In this document: piece by piece, positions 8,505-15,259 of the stretch | Layout: every line of letters begins with the position of its first letter | Position numbering within the stretch: position 1 is the stretch's first letter | Source of the DNA: Lachnospiraceae bacterium | GTDB taxonomy: Bacteria > Bacillota > Clostridia > Lachnospirales > Lachnospiraceae | Direction: 5' to 3' | DNA: 27,274 bases | Assembly: GCA_003542935.1 (NCBI GenBank) | Contig: DPJQ01000236.1 | Span: forward strand, 1-27,274 | Notes under the pieces: model-generated | The model's input: only the letters and a program-made list of their open reading frames with translations | Told to the model about the DNA's origin: nothing | Database searches by the model: none | Position numbers and translations under genes: made by a program

Positions 8505-9452
8505 TTACTTTTTGGTGGCGGCCCGGTTTTTCTGTATACAGTCAAAACAAACCGCAAGGAGCAGGACTACGCCAAGAATGACGGTCTGCACATAGTCGTT
8601 GACGCCCAGCAGCACCAGTCCGTTTTTCACAATGCCGACGATGAAAGCGCCCGCAATGACGCCGGAGAGTTTGCCGCTTCCGCCGGCTGTGCTCACACCG
8701 CCAAGAACTGCGGCCGTGATCACGTCAAACTCAAAGGAGTCGCCGTTGTTGGGGAGGCCCACATTGAGCCGTGACAGCATTACGAACCCGGCGATACAGG
8801 CAAAGACGGCGGACATCACATAGGCCAGGATGACCGTCGCGTCGGTATTGATACCGGAAAGTTTGGCCGCGTCGATATTGCTGCCGATGGCGTAGAAATA
8901 CCGCCCGAAATAAACTTTTTCCAAAATGATAAAGCCTACAATGAGGGCGCCGACCATGATGAAAACGGCTACGGGTACCGCGCCCACCATTCCCTGCCCC
9001 AACACTTTAAAGCCGGCGGGGAATCCGGAGATTGGCAGCGCTTTTGAGATGATGAAAGCGAATCCTGACAGGATCTTCATAAGCCCCAGTGAGGAGATGA
9101 ACGGTGCTATTTTAACTTTTGTAATCAGAAGCCCCTGTATAATGCCGCAGATAACCGACATAAACAGGCAGATGATACACGCTATGAGCGGATGCCAGCC
9201 CTCATAGACCATCATATGGGCGGCGACGATGTTTACCAGGGAAACCAGGGAGCCGATAGACAGGTCGATGCCTCCCGTGAGCAGAACCATCATCATGCCG
9301 ACACTGGCGATCGTAACCATGGAAACCTGCCGTGCGACGAGCAGAAGGTTTTTGACCGTCAGAAAACTGTTTGCCGTAACCGTGAAAAATGCCATCAAAA
9401 TGATCAGTACTGCGTAGATGCCATATTCGCGAAGAAGTCTGTCAATTTTCAT
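8505..9452 (-). CDS. Rbs-type ABC sugar transporter permease
   Basis: A 315-residue integral membrane protein of the RbsC/BPD_transp_2 family. Signature segments include VGMMMVLLTGGIDLSIGS near residue 55, the periplasmic/cytoplasmic loops YFYAIGSNIDAAKLSGI (about 190) where the coupling helix contacts the ATPase, and ITAAVLGGVSTAGGSGKLSG (about 240). Eight to ten hydrophobic helices can be counted, and one gene usually makes a homodimeric channel. It starts 16 bp after the ATPase stop and is translated in the same operon. Substrate specificity lies in the binding protein, not here. Confidence 0.94.
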   Translation of the reverse strand: MKIDRLLREYGIYAVLIILMAFFTVTANSFLTVKNLLLVARQVSMVTIASVGMMMVLLTGGIDLSIGSLVSLVNIVAAHMMVYEGWHPLIACIICLFMSVICGIIQGLLITKVKIAPFISSLGLMKILSGFAFIISKALPISGFPAGFKVLGQGMVGAVPVAVFIMVGALIVGFIILEKVYFGRYFYAIGSNIDAAKLSGINTDATVILAYVMSAVFACIAGFVMLSRLNVGLPNNGDSFEFDVITAAVLGGVSTAGGSGKLSGVIAGAFIVGIVKNGLVLLGVNDYVQTVILGVVLLLAVCFDCIQKNRAATKK

Positions 9453-9468
9453 TATGTTTACCTCGAAT

Positions 9469-10962
9469 TCATTGTTGTACAGATGCGGACTGCAGAATTT
9501 TTTCCTGGGAGAATTCTTTGTTTTTCAATTCCCCCGTGATGTGCCCCTCGCTGAGTACGAGGATCCTGTCCGACATGCCGATGAGCTCTTCCATTTCCGA
9601 AGAAATCATGATAATGGTTTTTCCCTGGCTGACCAGCTCGTTCATCAGCAGATAGATTTCATATTTTGCGCCCACATCGATGCCCCGTGTGGGCTCGTCC
9701 AGAATGAGCAGTTCCGGCGCGGCTGCCAGGATCTTGGCCAGTATCACTTTCTGCTGGTTGCCGCCGCTGAGATTGTTGATGGACGCCTGCATGTCGGGTG
9801 CCTTGATGCGGAGATCTTCCTGGCTTTTCAGCGCGGTTTTCCACAGTCTTTTCCGGTCGATGATGCCCCACAGGGAAGTGGATTTTAAAATGGAGGCCGA
9901 AATATTTTCATAGATGGAGCGGTTGGTCAGGATTCCCTGCCGCTTCCGGTCCTCCGGGACGAGCCCGATCCCGTTTTTGAGTGCCTCCTCGGGGGAGTGG
10001 ATTTTTACTGCTTTTCCCTGATAGTAGATATCTCCGGACTGCTGTTTTTTTATGCCGAACAGAAGCTCTGCCAGTTCCGTCCTGCCGGCTCCGATCAGAC
10101 CGCCCAGCCCCAGGATTTCCCCCTTATACACCTGAAACGATACGTCGTGCAGGCCGTTTCCGCTCAGATGCCGGACGTCCAGTACGGCCTCCTCATTTTG
10201 CGGCGGTTTTCTTCCCGGGAAAGTCTCTGTCAGGCTCCGCCCGACCATGTATTGGATCAGCTCCTGCTTATTCGTCCTGCTTACGTCCAGGGTTGTGACC
10301 AGCCCGCCGTCCCGCAAAACCGTCACGCGGTCCGCTATTTCAAAGATCTCCTCCAGCCGGTGGGAGATGTAGATGACAGTGACGCCGTTTTGCTTCAGCT
10401 GGCGCACTACGGAAAACATCGTATCGACTTCTTTCGTTGTCAGCGGCGCCGTCGGCTCATCCATGATCAGGATCTTTGCCTCCTTGCTGAGGGCTTTGGC
10501 CATTTCCACCATCTGCTGATAACCCGTAGAAAGGTTTTTGACAATTTCATAGGGATTAATATCAATCTGCAAAAGCCGGAACAATTCACTGCTTCGCTCG
10601 GCCATGGTTTTCTTATCGATAAACAGTCCGTGCCGGATGGCGGCGCCCAGAAATATGTTTTCAGACACCGTGAGGTCGTTCACCAGGCTGAATTCCTGAT
10701 AGATAACGCCGACGCCGTTCTGGATGGATTCCGCCGGAGTCAGGCCTGTGAACGTTTTACCGTCCAGGATGATCTCGCCGGATGTCGGTTTATAGGCGCC
10801 GGTACACATTTTGATCAATGTCGATTTTCCCGCGCCGTTTTCTCCGACGATTGCGTGTACCACGCCTTTTTCAAACTCGACGGAGACGTCATCCAAAGCC
10901 TTGACACCCGGGAATTCTTTGGTAATGTGCTGTAGTTTTAGAATGCAATTATTTTTATCCAT
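9469..10962 (-). CDS. Rbs-type ABC sugar transporter ATPase, two nucleotide-binding domains
   Basis: A 497-residue protein with tandem ABC domains as in RbsA. The first has Walker A GENGAGKST (residues 40-48), signature LSTGYQQMVEMAKAL and Walker B ILIMDEPTAPL, then the H-loop ISHRLEE. The second has the usual altered Walker A (GGLIGAGRTE), an intact signature LSGGNQQKVILAKIL and LLILDEPTRGIDVG. It powers import through the adjacent permease at the cytoplasmic face. The start ATG has AAGGA about 12 nt upstream. A 225-bp gap full of hairpins separates it from the binding-protein gene. It is the catalytically normal counterpart of the degenerate paralogue at 15260-16789. Confidence 0.95.
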   Translation of the reverse strand: MDKNNCILKLQHITKEFPGVKALDDVSVEFEKGVVHAIVGENGAGKSTLIKMCTGAYKPTSGEIILDGKTFTGLTPAESIQNGVGVIYQEFSLVNDLTVSENIFLGAAIRHGLFIDKKTMAERSSELFRLLQIDINPYEIVKNLSTGYQQMVEMAKALSKEAKILIMDEPTAPLTTKEVDTMFSVVRQLKQNGVTVIYISHRLEEIFEIADRVTVLRDGGLVTTLDVSRTNKQELIQYMVGRSLTETFPGRKPPQNEEAVLDVRHLSGNGLHDVSFQVYKGEILGLGGLIGAGRTELAELLFGIKKQQSGDIYYQGKAVKIHSPEEALKNGIGLVPEDRKRQGILTNRSIYENISASILKSTSLWGIIDRKRLWKTALKSQEDLRIKAPDMQASINNLSGGNQQKVILAKILAAAPELLILDEPTRGIDVGAKYEIYLLMNELVSQGKTIIMISSEMEELIGMSDRILVLSEGHITGELKNKEFSQEKILQSASVQQ

Positions 10963-10976
10963 ACCACTCTTTTTCC

Positions 10977-10990
10977 TTACAGAGGGATTG
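10977..10990. repeat. Direct repeat unit 1 (TTACAGAGGGATTG)
   Basis: An exact 14-bp copy recurs at 11119-11132. Each copy is the lead-in to a hairpin, which suggests duplication of a hairpin-bearing unit within this gap. Confidence 0.7.
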
Positions 10991-11019
10991 TAACAGTTCA
11001 GACAAGCTGATCTGTTACA
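10989..11019. repeat. GTAAC-type palindromic intergenic repeat, copy B
   Basis: TGTAACAGTTCAG pairs with CTGATCTGTTACA around ACAAG, with one mismatch. It belongs to the same family as the hairpins at 4691-4725 and 12490-12524. It lies just upstream of the ATPase ribosome site in the importer mRNA. Confidence 0.7.
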
Positions 11020-11062
11020 TGCAAAAATCCATTAAAAATCGCTGTGCGATGGAATTTTTGCA
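11020..11062. repeat. Hairpin in importer intergenic gap
   Basis: TGCAAAAATCCAT pairs with ATGGAATTTTTGCA with one bulged base, across a 16-nt loop. It is contiguous with the hairpin at 10989-11019. Confidence 0.65.
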
Positions 11063-11082
11063 CTCCTGAATCATTTTCTTAC

Positions 11083-11107
11083 GGTATGCGCAGTGAATGC
11101 GCATACC
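11083..11107. repeat. Perfect 10-bp hairpin in importer intergenic gap
   Basis: GGTATGCGCA-GTGAA-TGCGCATACC is a perfect stem-loop. No U-run follows on either strand. Confidence 0.7.
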
Positions 11108-11118
11108 TGTTTGAACTA

Positions 11119-11166
11119 TTACAGAGGGATTGCAGCGCTTATCGCATCGGATAAGCGCTGCAATCC
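11119..11166 (-). promoter_or_regulatory. Perfect 17-bp stem-loop after the binding-protein gene
   Basis: The segment begins with the second copy of the TTACAGAGGGATTG direct repeat (11119-11132). GGATTGCAGCGCTTATC (11127-11143) pairs perfectly with 11150-11166 around a 6-nt loop. In the importer mRNA this is the first structure after the binding-protein stop codon. With no U-run it is better read as an mRNA 3'-end stabiliser or processing site than a terminator. That would allow more binding protein than ATPase and permease to be made. Confidence 0.6.
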
Positions 11167-11187
11167 TGAATTTTGGATGTCTCAGAA

Positions 11188-12279
11188 TCAGTAGCTGACG
11201 ATTTCCTCGTCAACGGTAGCGGGAGTGATGGCGAAACAATCCAGCATATTGGGTTCCGGGATCTCTCCGGTTTCCAGGATGGTCTTCATCAGCTCTGCAG
11301 CGGGATCCGCCATCTGATGGGCGTTTCCGTAAGTGCTTGCGCCCCAGATGTATTTGCCCTCCTGCATCAGCTTGAGTACGTTTACCGTGGTGTCGGCGGC
11401 AAACATGCGGACGCTGTCTGTGGGAACCTGTGCAGCTTCAAGAGCAGTGACCGCACCTATGAGAGATGAGCTTCCCTGGCTGATAATGATATCCACATCA
11501 GGATAAGCCTGGAGGACTGTCTCTGTAACGGTGAGGCCGTCGTCCTCGGAGGTGGCATACTGAGTAGATACTATGTTGTAATCCAGTTTGGCATTTTGCT
11601 CAAAGCCTTCGATCATGCCTTTAGACCGGTCCAGAAGACCTTCATTGTATGGCCAGTCGTAGATGATTACCTGGATGTCGTCATCATCCTGCAGATATTC
11701 GTTCATGTAAGCCGCGGCAGCTTCTCCGCATGCATAGCCTGTGTCATACAGATCCACACCGGAATAGGTACACAGTGCGTCGTAAGGATAGAACAGTCCG
11801 ACCACGGGGATACCCTGGTCGATGGCCTCCTGGGTAATCTCCATGACACTGTCGCCGTTTTCGCAGCTGGAGATGATACCGTCGACGCCGGCCTGGATAA
11901 AGTTTTCAAACGCGGCGACTTGTTTTTCTGCGTTATTATCACAGGTGATTGTCGTGATTTCCCAGCCGTAGCTCTCGCATGTCTCCACCAGCGCCTCTGT
12001 GATCTGTGCCCAGATTTCGATGGTGTAATCGTAGCATACGTAACCGATTTTAATCTTTTTGTCAGAAGAATCTGTTCCTGAAGCTTCGCTTGCCGGTGCG
12101 CTCTCCTCGGGGGTGCTGGCGAGGGATACCTCACTTTTTTTGGACTCTTCGCCGGATGAACCGGCTTCGGCTGTCTCCCCGCCCTGCGATGAAGAATTGG
12201 ATGATCCACCGCAGGCAGCCAGCCCCAATACCATCATGCCCGCCAGCAGCATCGCAAGGATTTTTTTACGTGTTTTCAT
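11188..12279 (-). CDS. Sugar-binding lipoprotein of the ABC importer
   Basis: A 363-residue extracytoplasmic solute-binding protein. The N-terminus is a lipoprotein signal: KTRKK, a hydrophobic stretch (ILAMLLAGMMVLGL) and the lipobox LAAC, with Cys23 to be lipidated. A Ser/Glu-rich tether follows to about residue 73. The rest is a Peripla_BP_4 (RbsB-like) fold starting KIKIGYVCYDYTIEIWAQI, with ISSCENGDSVMEITQEAIDQ and DIIISQGSSSLIGAV. The start has GGGAGG upstream and a strong promoter at 12314-12342. First gene of the operon with ATPase, permease and dehydrogenase. The ligand is probably a sugar or polyol; it may also act as the external sensor for the divergent two-component system, which is inference. 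Confidence 0.94.
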   Translation of the reverse strand: MKTRKKILAMLLAGMMVLGLAACGGSSNSSSQGGETAEAGSSGEESKKSEVSLASTPEESAPASEASGTDSSDKKIKIGYVCYDYTIEIWAQITEALVETCESYGWEITTITCDNNAEKQVAAFENFIQAGVDGIISSCENGDSVMEITQEAIDQGIPVVGLFYPYDALCTYSGVDLYDTGYACGEAAAAYMNEYLQDDDDIQVIIYDWPYNEGLLDRSKGMIEGFEQNAKLDYNIVSTQYATSEDDGLTVTETVLQAYPDVDIIISQGSSSLIGAVTALEAAQVPTDSVRMFAADTTVNVLKLMQEGKYIWGASTYGNAHQMADPAAELMKTILETGEIPEPNMLDCFAITPATVDEEIVSY

Positions 12280-12313
12280 TTAGAAATACCTCCCTTTTCT
12301 TTGTTGTGCTTTA

Positions 12314-12342
12314 ATTATATCTGTCTGGTATAGTGTCCGCAA
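12314..12342 (-). promoter_or_regulatory. Promoter of the ABC importer operon
   Basis: On the minus strand, -35 TTGCGG and -10 TATAAT are separated by exactly 17 bp, a strong housekeeping-type promoter just upstream of the binding-protein ribosome site. Confidence 0.75.
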
Positions 12343-12359
12343 TTTAGCACAATTTATAT
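12343..12359. promoter_or_regulatory. Candidate response-regulator site 1
   Basis: TTTAGCACAATTTATAT abuts the -35 of the importer promoter. A similar element, TTTAG-TG-CACAA-AA-TTTATAT, lies at 12433-12453. Position directly upstream of the -35 is where an AraC-type activator would bind. Assignment to the adjacent regulator is inference. Confidence 0.4.
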
Positions 12360-12393
12360 TTGGGTCATCATTTTTATGTGTTTTTTTTCCCAT

Positions 12394-12422
12394 TTGCTTT
12401 TTAGATGGAGTTCGTCTATAAT
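12394..12422 (+). promoter_or_regulatory. Promoter of the two-component regulator operon
   Basis: -35 TTGCTT and -10 TATAAT with a 17-bp spacer, pointing toward the response-regulator gene and divergent from the importer promoter about 50 bp away. Confidence 0.7.
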
Positions 12423-12432
12423 AAAATCTATA

Positions 12433-12453
12433 TTTAGTGCACAAAATTTATAT
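12433..12453. promoter_or_regulatory. Candidate response-regulator site 2
   Basis: The second copy of the TTTAG..CACAA..TTTATAT motif, in the same orientation as the copy at 12343-12359 but with two small insertions. It lies just downstream of the regulator operon's predicted -10, a position suited to autoregulation. Confidence 0.35.
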
Positions 12454-12489
12454 CTGAATCCATGGGTTTGGAGCAATTATTGTCAATGC

Positions 12490-12524
12490 TGGTAACAGTT
12501 TAGCCGGAGGCTGAACTGTTACCA
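12490..12524. repeat. GTAAC-type palindromic intergenic repeat, copy C
   Basis: GGTAACAGTTTAGCC pairs with GGCTGAACTGTTACC around GGA, extended by a flanking T-A pair, with one G-U-type pair. It sits in the 5' leader of the regulator operon, 43 bp before the start codon. Confidence 0.7.
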
Positions 12525-12566
12525 ACGCTTTGACGAGCCGGCAGCGGCCGGTTGACGGAGAATGTT

Positions 12567-14177
12567 ATGAAAATACTGCTTGCCGATGATGAATACCTTG
12601 TGCTGGAAGTTCTGAAAAAAATCATCAAATGGGATGAACTGGGTCTGACACTGGCCGGGATAGCGACGAATGGTGAAGATGCGTATAAACAGATCGTTGA
12701 GAAAAAACCGGATATCGTCATTTCCGATATCCGTATGCCGCTGGTGGACGGCCTGGAGCTTGTGAAAAAATGTGCCGACAATCCCGGGCCGGCTCCCGTT
12801 TTTATCATTATCAGCGGCTACAAGCATTTTGATTATGCCCTGAGCGCTTTAAAGTACGGCGTGAAGGATTACCTCCTCAAGCCGATTAACGCATCCGAGC
12901 TCAATACAGTCCTGCAAAAGGCGGTCTGTGCGTGCCGGGAAGCCAAGGAAGCCCGCCAGACAGCCCATGCCGATGTGGCCCCGGAAGATATCCGCGGGCT
13001 GTTTTTGCCCACTCTTCTGAGCGGTACCCTGGATCTGTCCGATCCGGAGCCTGTCAACCGGCAGTATATGACCCGGTTTGCGCAGGAGGGATACAGTGTC
13101 GTCATCATCCATACGGACAGGTTTTCGGAGGACAGCAGCGAGGGGGCCCTGGAAGGACAGAAAAACATATTTTCGGAGATCCGGGACCAGACCGTCCGGA
13201 ATGTATCTCTCTGCTGCTGTGAGGTACTGGAAACCATACGGAGACAACAGGTGATACTCCTGGTCAATTATGATATCCGTCATTTTCTGCAGATCAAAAA
13301 GCAGCTGGTGGCTTCCCTGGACGGTGCGATAAAAATACTGGGGAGATATTGCAGGCCCATGGTTACGTTCGGCCTGGGGTCCTGCAGAGGGTTCCCGCAG
13401 CTCGGACAGGCCGTCCAGAGGGCGGAGCAGGCCGTCCAGGACCGTCTGGTGAGGGGTGTCAACCATGTCATAGAGGTAGAGAGCAGCAGTGAGGCGGAAC
13501 CCTGCACCCTGGACGGCGCCGTCCGCAAGCAGCTTACCGCTCAGGTGGAGAGCCTTGATCTGCAGTCTTTCGCGGAGACGGTAAAAAAGCTGTTTGCTGC
13601 CTGGAGCGGCAACCGGCCGGCAACCAGCCAGCCCTACTGGAATCTGTGCCAGAGCATCTATTCCCAGTTCTGGGATATTGCCGGGCGTATCGGAGATCCG
13701 GAGATGGGTGTTCCGGATTTTTCGGAGATCCGGGAAGAGCTGATGGGATGTGTGACGCCTTCTGAGATGTGCCGGCACCTGCTGAAACATACTTCGGAAC
13801 GTTTCAGCTCCTATTACGATGTTTCGGCCGGCGGCGGCAATTCGGCCGTGGCTATTGTGAAAAAATATATTACAAAGTATTATGCGCAGAAGATTACCCT
13901 TGAAGATGCCGGGGCCATGGTATATCTGAATCCGGTGTATTTCTCGATCCTCTTCAAAAAGGAGACCGGCGTCAATTTTTCTTTTTATCTGAATGAATAC
14001 CGCATTGAAATGTCCAAGCAGTTTCTGCGCCAGATAAAGTATTCCGTCACGGATGTGGCGCTGAAAGTCGGCTTCAGCAGTGCGCGTTATTATGCGAAGC
14101 AGTTTAAGAAATATGTAGGCATTACCCCGACCGAGTACCGGAATATCCATATCTCCGATGCAACGCCAATCCCATGA
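12567..14177 (+). CDS. YesN-type response regulator with AraC DNA-binding domain
   Basis: A 536-residue two-component regulator. The N-terminal receiver has the acidic pair Asp7-Asp8, phospho-acceptor Asp54 (DIVISDIRMP) and the lysine of DYLLKPIN. A long middle region (about 130-420) resembles the linker domain of YesN proteins. The C-terminus carries two AraC helix-turn-helix motifs: ITLEDAGAMVYLNPVYFSIL and SVTDVALKVGFSSARYYAKQ. It should activate transcription when phosphorylated by the kinase encoded 16 bp downstream. The start is ATG 12567 with GACGGAG upstream. Likely targets are the divergent importer promoter and perhaps the kinase and aldolase operons nearby; these targets are inferred from position and repeats. 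Confidence 0.93.
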   Translation: MKILLADDEYLVLEVLKKIIKWDELGLTLAGIATNGEDAYKQIVEKKPDIVISDIRMPLVDGLELVKKCADNPGPAPVFIIISGYKHFDYALSALKYGVKDYLLKPINASELNTVLQKAVCACREAKEARQTAHADVAPEDIRGLFLPTLLSGTLDLSDPEPVNRQYMTRFAQEGYSVVIIHTDRFSEDSSEGALEGQKNIFSEIRDQTVRNVSLCCCEVLETIRRQQVILLVNYDIRHFLQIKKQLVASLDGAIKILGRYCRPMVTFGLGSCRGFPQLGQAVQRAEQAVQDRLVRGVNHVIEVESSSEAEPCTLDGAVRKQLTAQVESLDLQSFAETVKKLFAAWSGNRPATSQPYWNLCQSIYSQFWDIAGRIGDPEMGVPDFSEIREELMGCVTPSEMCRHLLKHTSERFSSYYDVSAGGGNSAVAIVKKYITKYYAQKITLEDAGAMVYLNPVYFSILFKKETGVNFSFYLNEYRIEMSKQFLRQIKYSVTDVALKVGFSSARYYAKQFKKYVGITPTEYRNIHISDATPIP

Positions 14178-14193
14178 TCCCGGAGCAGACACC

Positions 14194-15246
14194 ATGCAGA
14201 ATTCTGAAATGAAATTTCAAAAGATCGGTTTAGTTCCCAGAGGAGCGTACCTTTATTTTATTCTGGTGACCGCAGCAATCACTTTTTTGTCAGGTCTGTT
14301 TCTGCGTTTTGTTTTTCTCGCGGAGAAGGCCGAACCGTCTGCTTCCGGCGGTGGGGGGGTAGTGCTGTGTATCGTCCTGGCCTGGCTGTTTGTGGCGGCA
14401 CTGGATCTGGCTTTTTTCATCGTGGTCCTGCGTCCCCTGAGAAAGAGTGAGCGTATTTTGGGCAGCAGCCTTTCCGAATTGTACAGCCGGCTGCCGGATA
14501 CGGATCTGGATGATATCAGTTATGACGAAGCGCTCCGCGTCATTTTCCAGTACCAGACCCAGTCCGTCCACAAGACGCTGCAGCTGGAATATCTGAAAAA
14601 GGAAGCGGAGCTGAATTTTTTTCAGAGTCAGATCAATCCTCATTTTCTTTACAATACACTGGAATCCATCCGTGGGCTGGCTCTCATGCAGGATGCCTAT
14701 GACGTTGCGGAGATGTTGGAACATCTGGCAGCCCTTTTCCGCAATATGACCCGGAAGGCCGATGCGCTGATCACGGTCAGGGAGGAGCTGCAGAATGTCG
14801 AGAACTATATTCTGATCCAGCAGATGCGCTTCCGGGATAAATTTACGTACCATGTGGATCTGTCGGAGGATTCCGACGAACTGCTGGAGTACAATATCCC
14901 CAACCTGATCCTGCAGCCATTGATTGAAAATGCGATTTCCCATGGATTTTCATCCATTGTTGCAGGGGGGAAGATCAGCCTTTCCGCCACCCGGACGCAG
15001 TCCAGGCTGATCATTAAGATCGAGGACAATGGCGCCGGTATTTCCCAGGAAGAATTAAAAAATATCAACCACGTACTGGCCGGGCATATCCAGCAGGCAC
15101 TGTCGGATAAACAGCATACAGGCGTTGCCCTGGGCAACATTAACCAGAGGATCCAGCATCAGTTCGGCAACCAGTATGGGATCTGCATTTCCAGTACACA
15201 GAATGTCGGTACGACGGTGACAGTCTGTCTGCCGCTGGTTTCATAA
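14194..15246 (+). CDS. YesM-type membrane sensor histidine kinase, minimal sensor
   Basis: A 350-residue kinase, much shorter than the roughly 580 residues of typical YesM. Two membrane helices (about residues 18-42 and 56-79) are joined by only about 12 residues outside the membrane, so there is no extracytoplasmic ligand domain. The cytoplasmic part is complete: phospho-acceptor box QSQINPHFLYNTLESIRG, N-box LQPLIENAISHGF, and G-boxes IEDNGAGIS and GVALGNINQRI. The ATG at 14194 has GGAG upstream; ATG 14158, inside the regulator gene, lacks one. It would autophosphorylate and pass phosphate to Asp54 of the preceding regulator. Signal input probably comes from a partner protein, such as the pseudo-ATPase encoded 14 bp downstream or the importer; that is inference. 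Confidence 0.92.
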   Translation: MQNSEMKFQKIGLVPRGAYLYFILVTAAITFLSGLFLRFVFLAEKAEPSASGGGGVVLCIVLAWLFVAALDLAFFIVVLRPLRKSERILGSSLSELYSRLPDTDLDDISYDEALRVIFQYQTQSVHKTLQLEYLKKEAELNFFQSQINPHFLYNTLESIRGLALMQDAYDVAEMLEHLAALFRNMTRKADALITVREELQNVENYILIQQMRFRDKFTYHVDLSEDSDELLEYNIPNLILQPLIENAISHGFSSIVAGGKISLSATRTQSRLIIKIEDNGAGISQEELKNINHVLAGHIQQALSDKQHTGVALGNINQRIQHQFGNQYGICISSTQNVGTTVTVCLPLVS

Positions 15247-15259
15247 CGGGGGAATAAGG

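Noticed and set aside
10977..11166. CRISPR array
   Set aside because: Only one short direct repeat pair and different hairpins; no regular repeat-spacer pattern here or elsewhere in the window.
12849..14195. 448-residue minus-strand open frame opposite the response regulator
   Set aside because: Shadow of a well-supported YesN gene; no start signal or family features.
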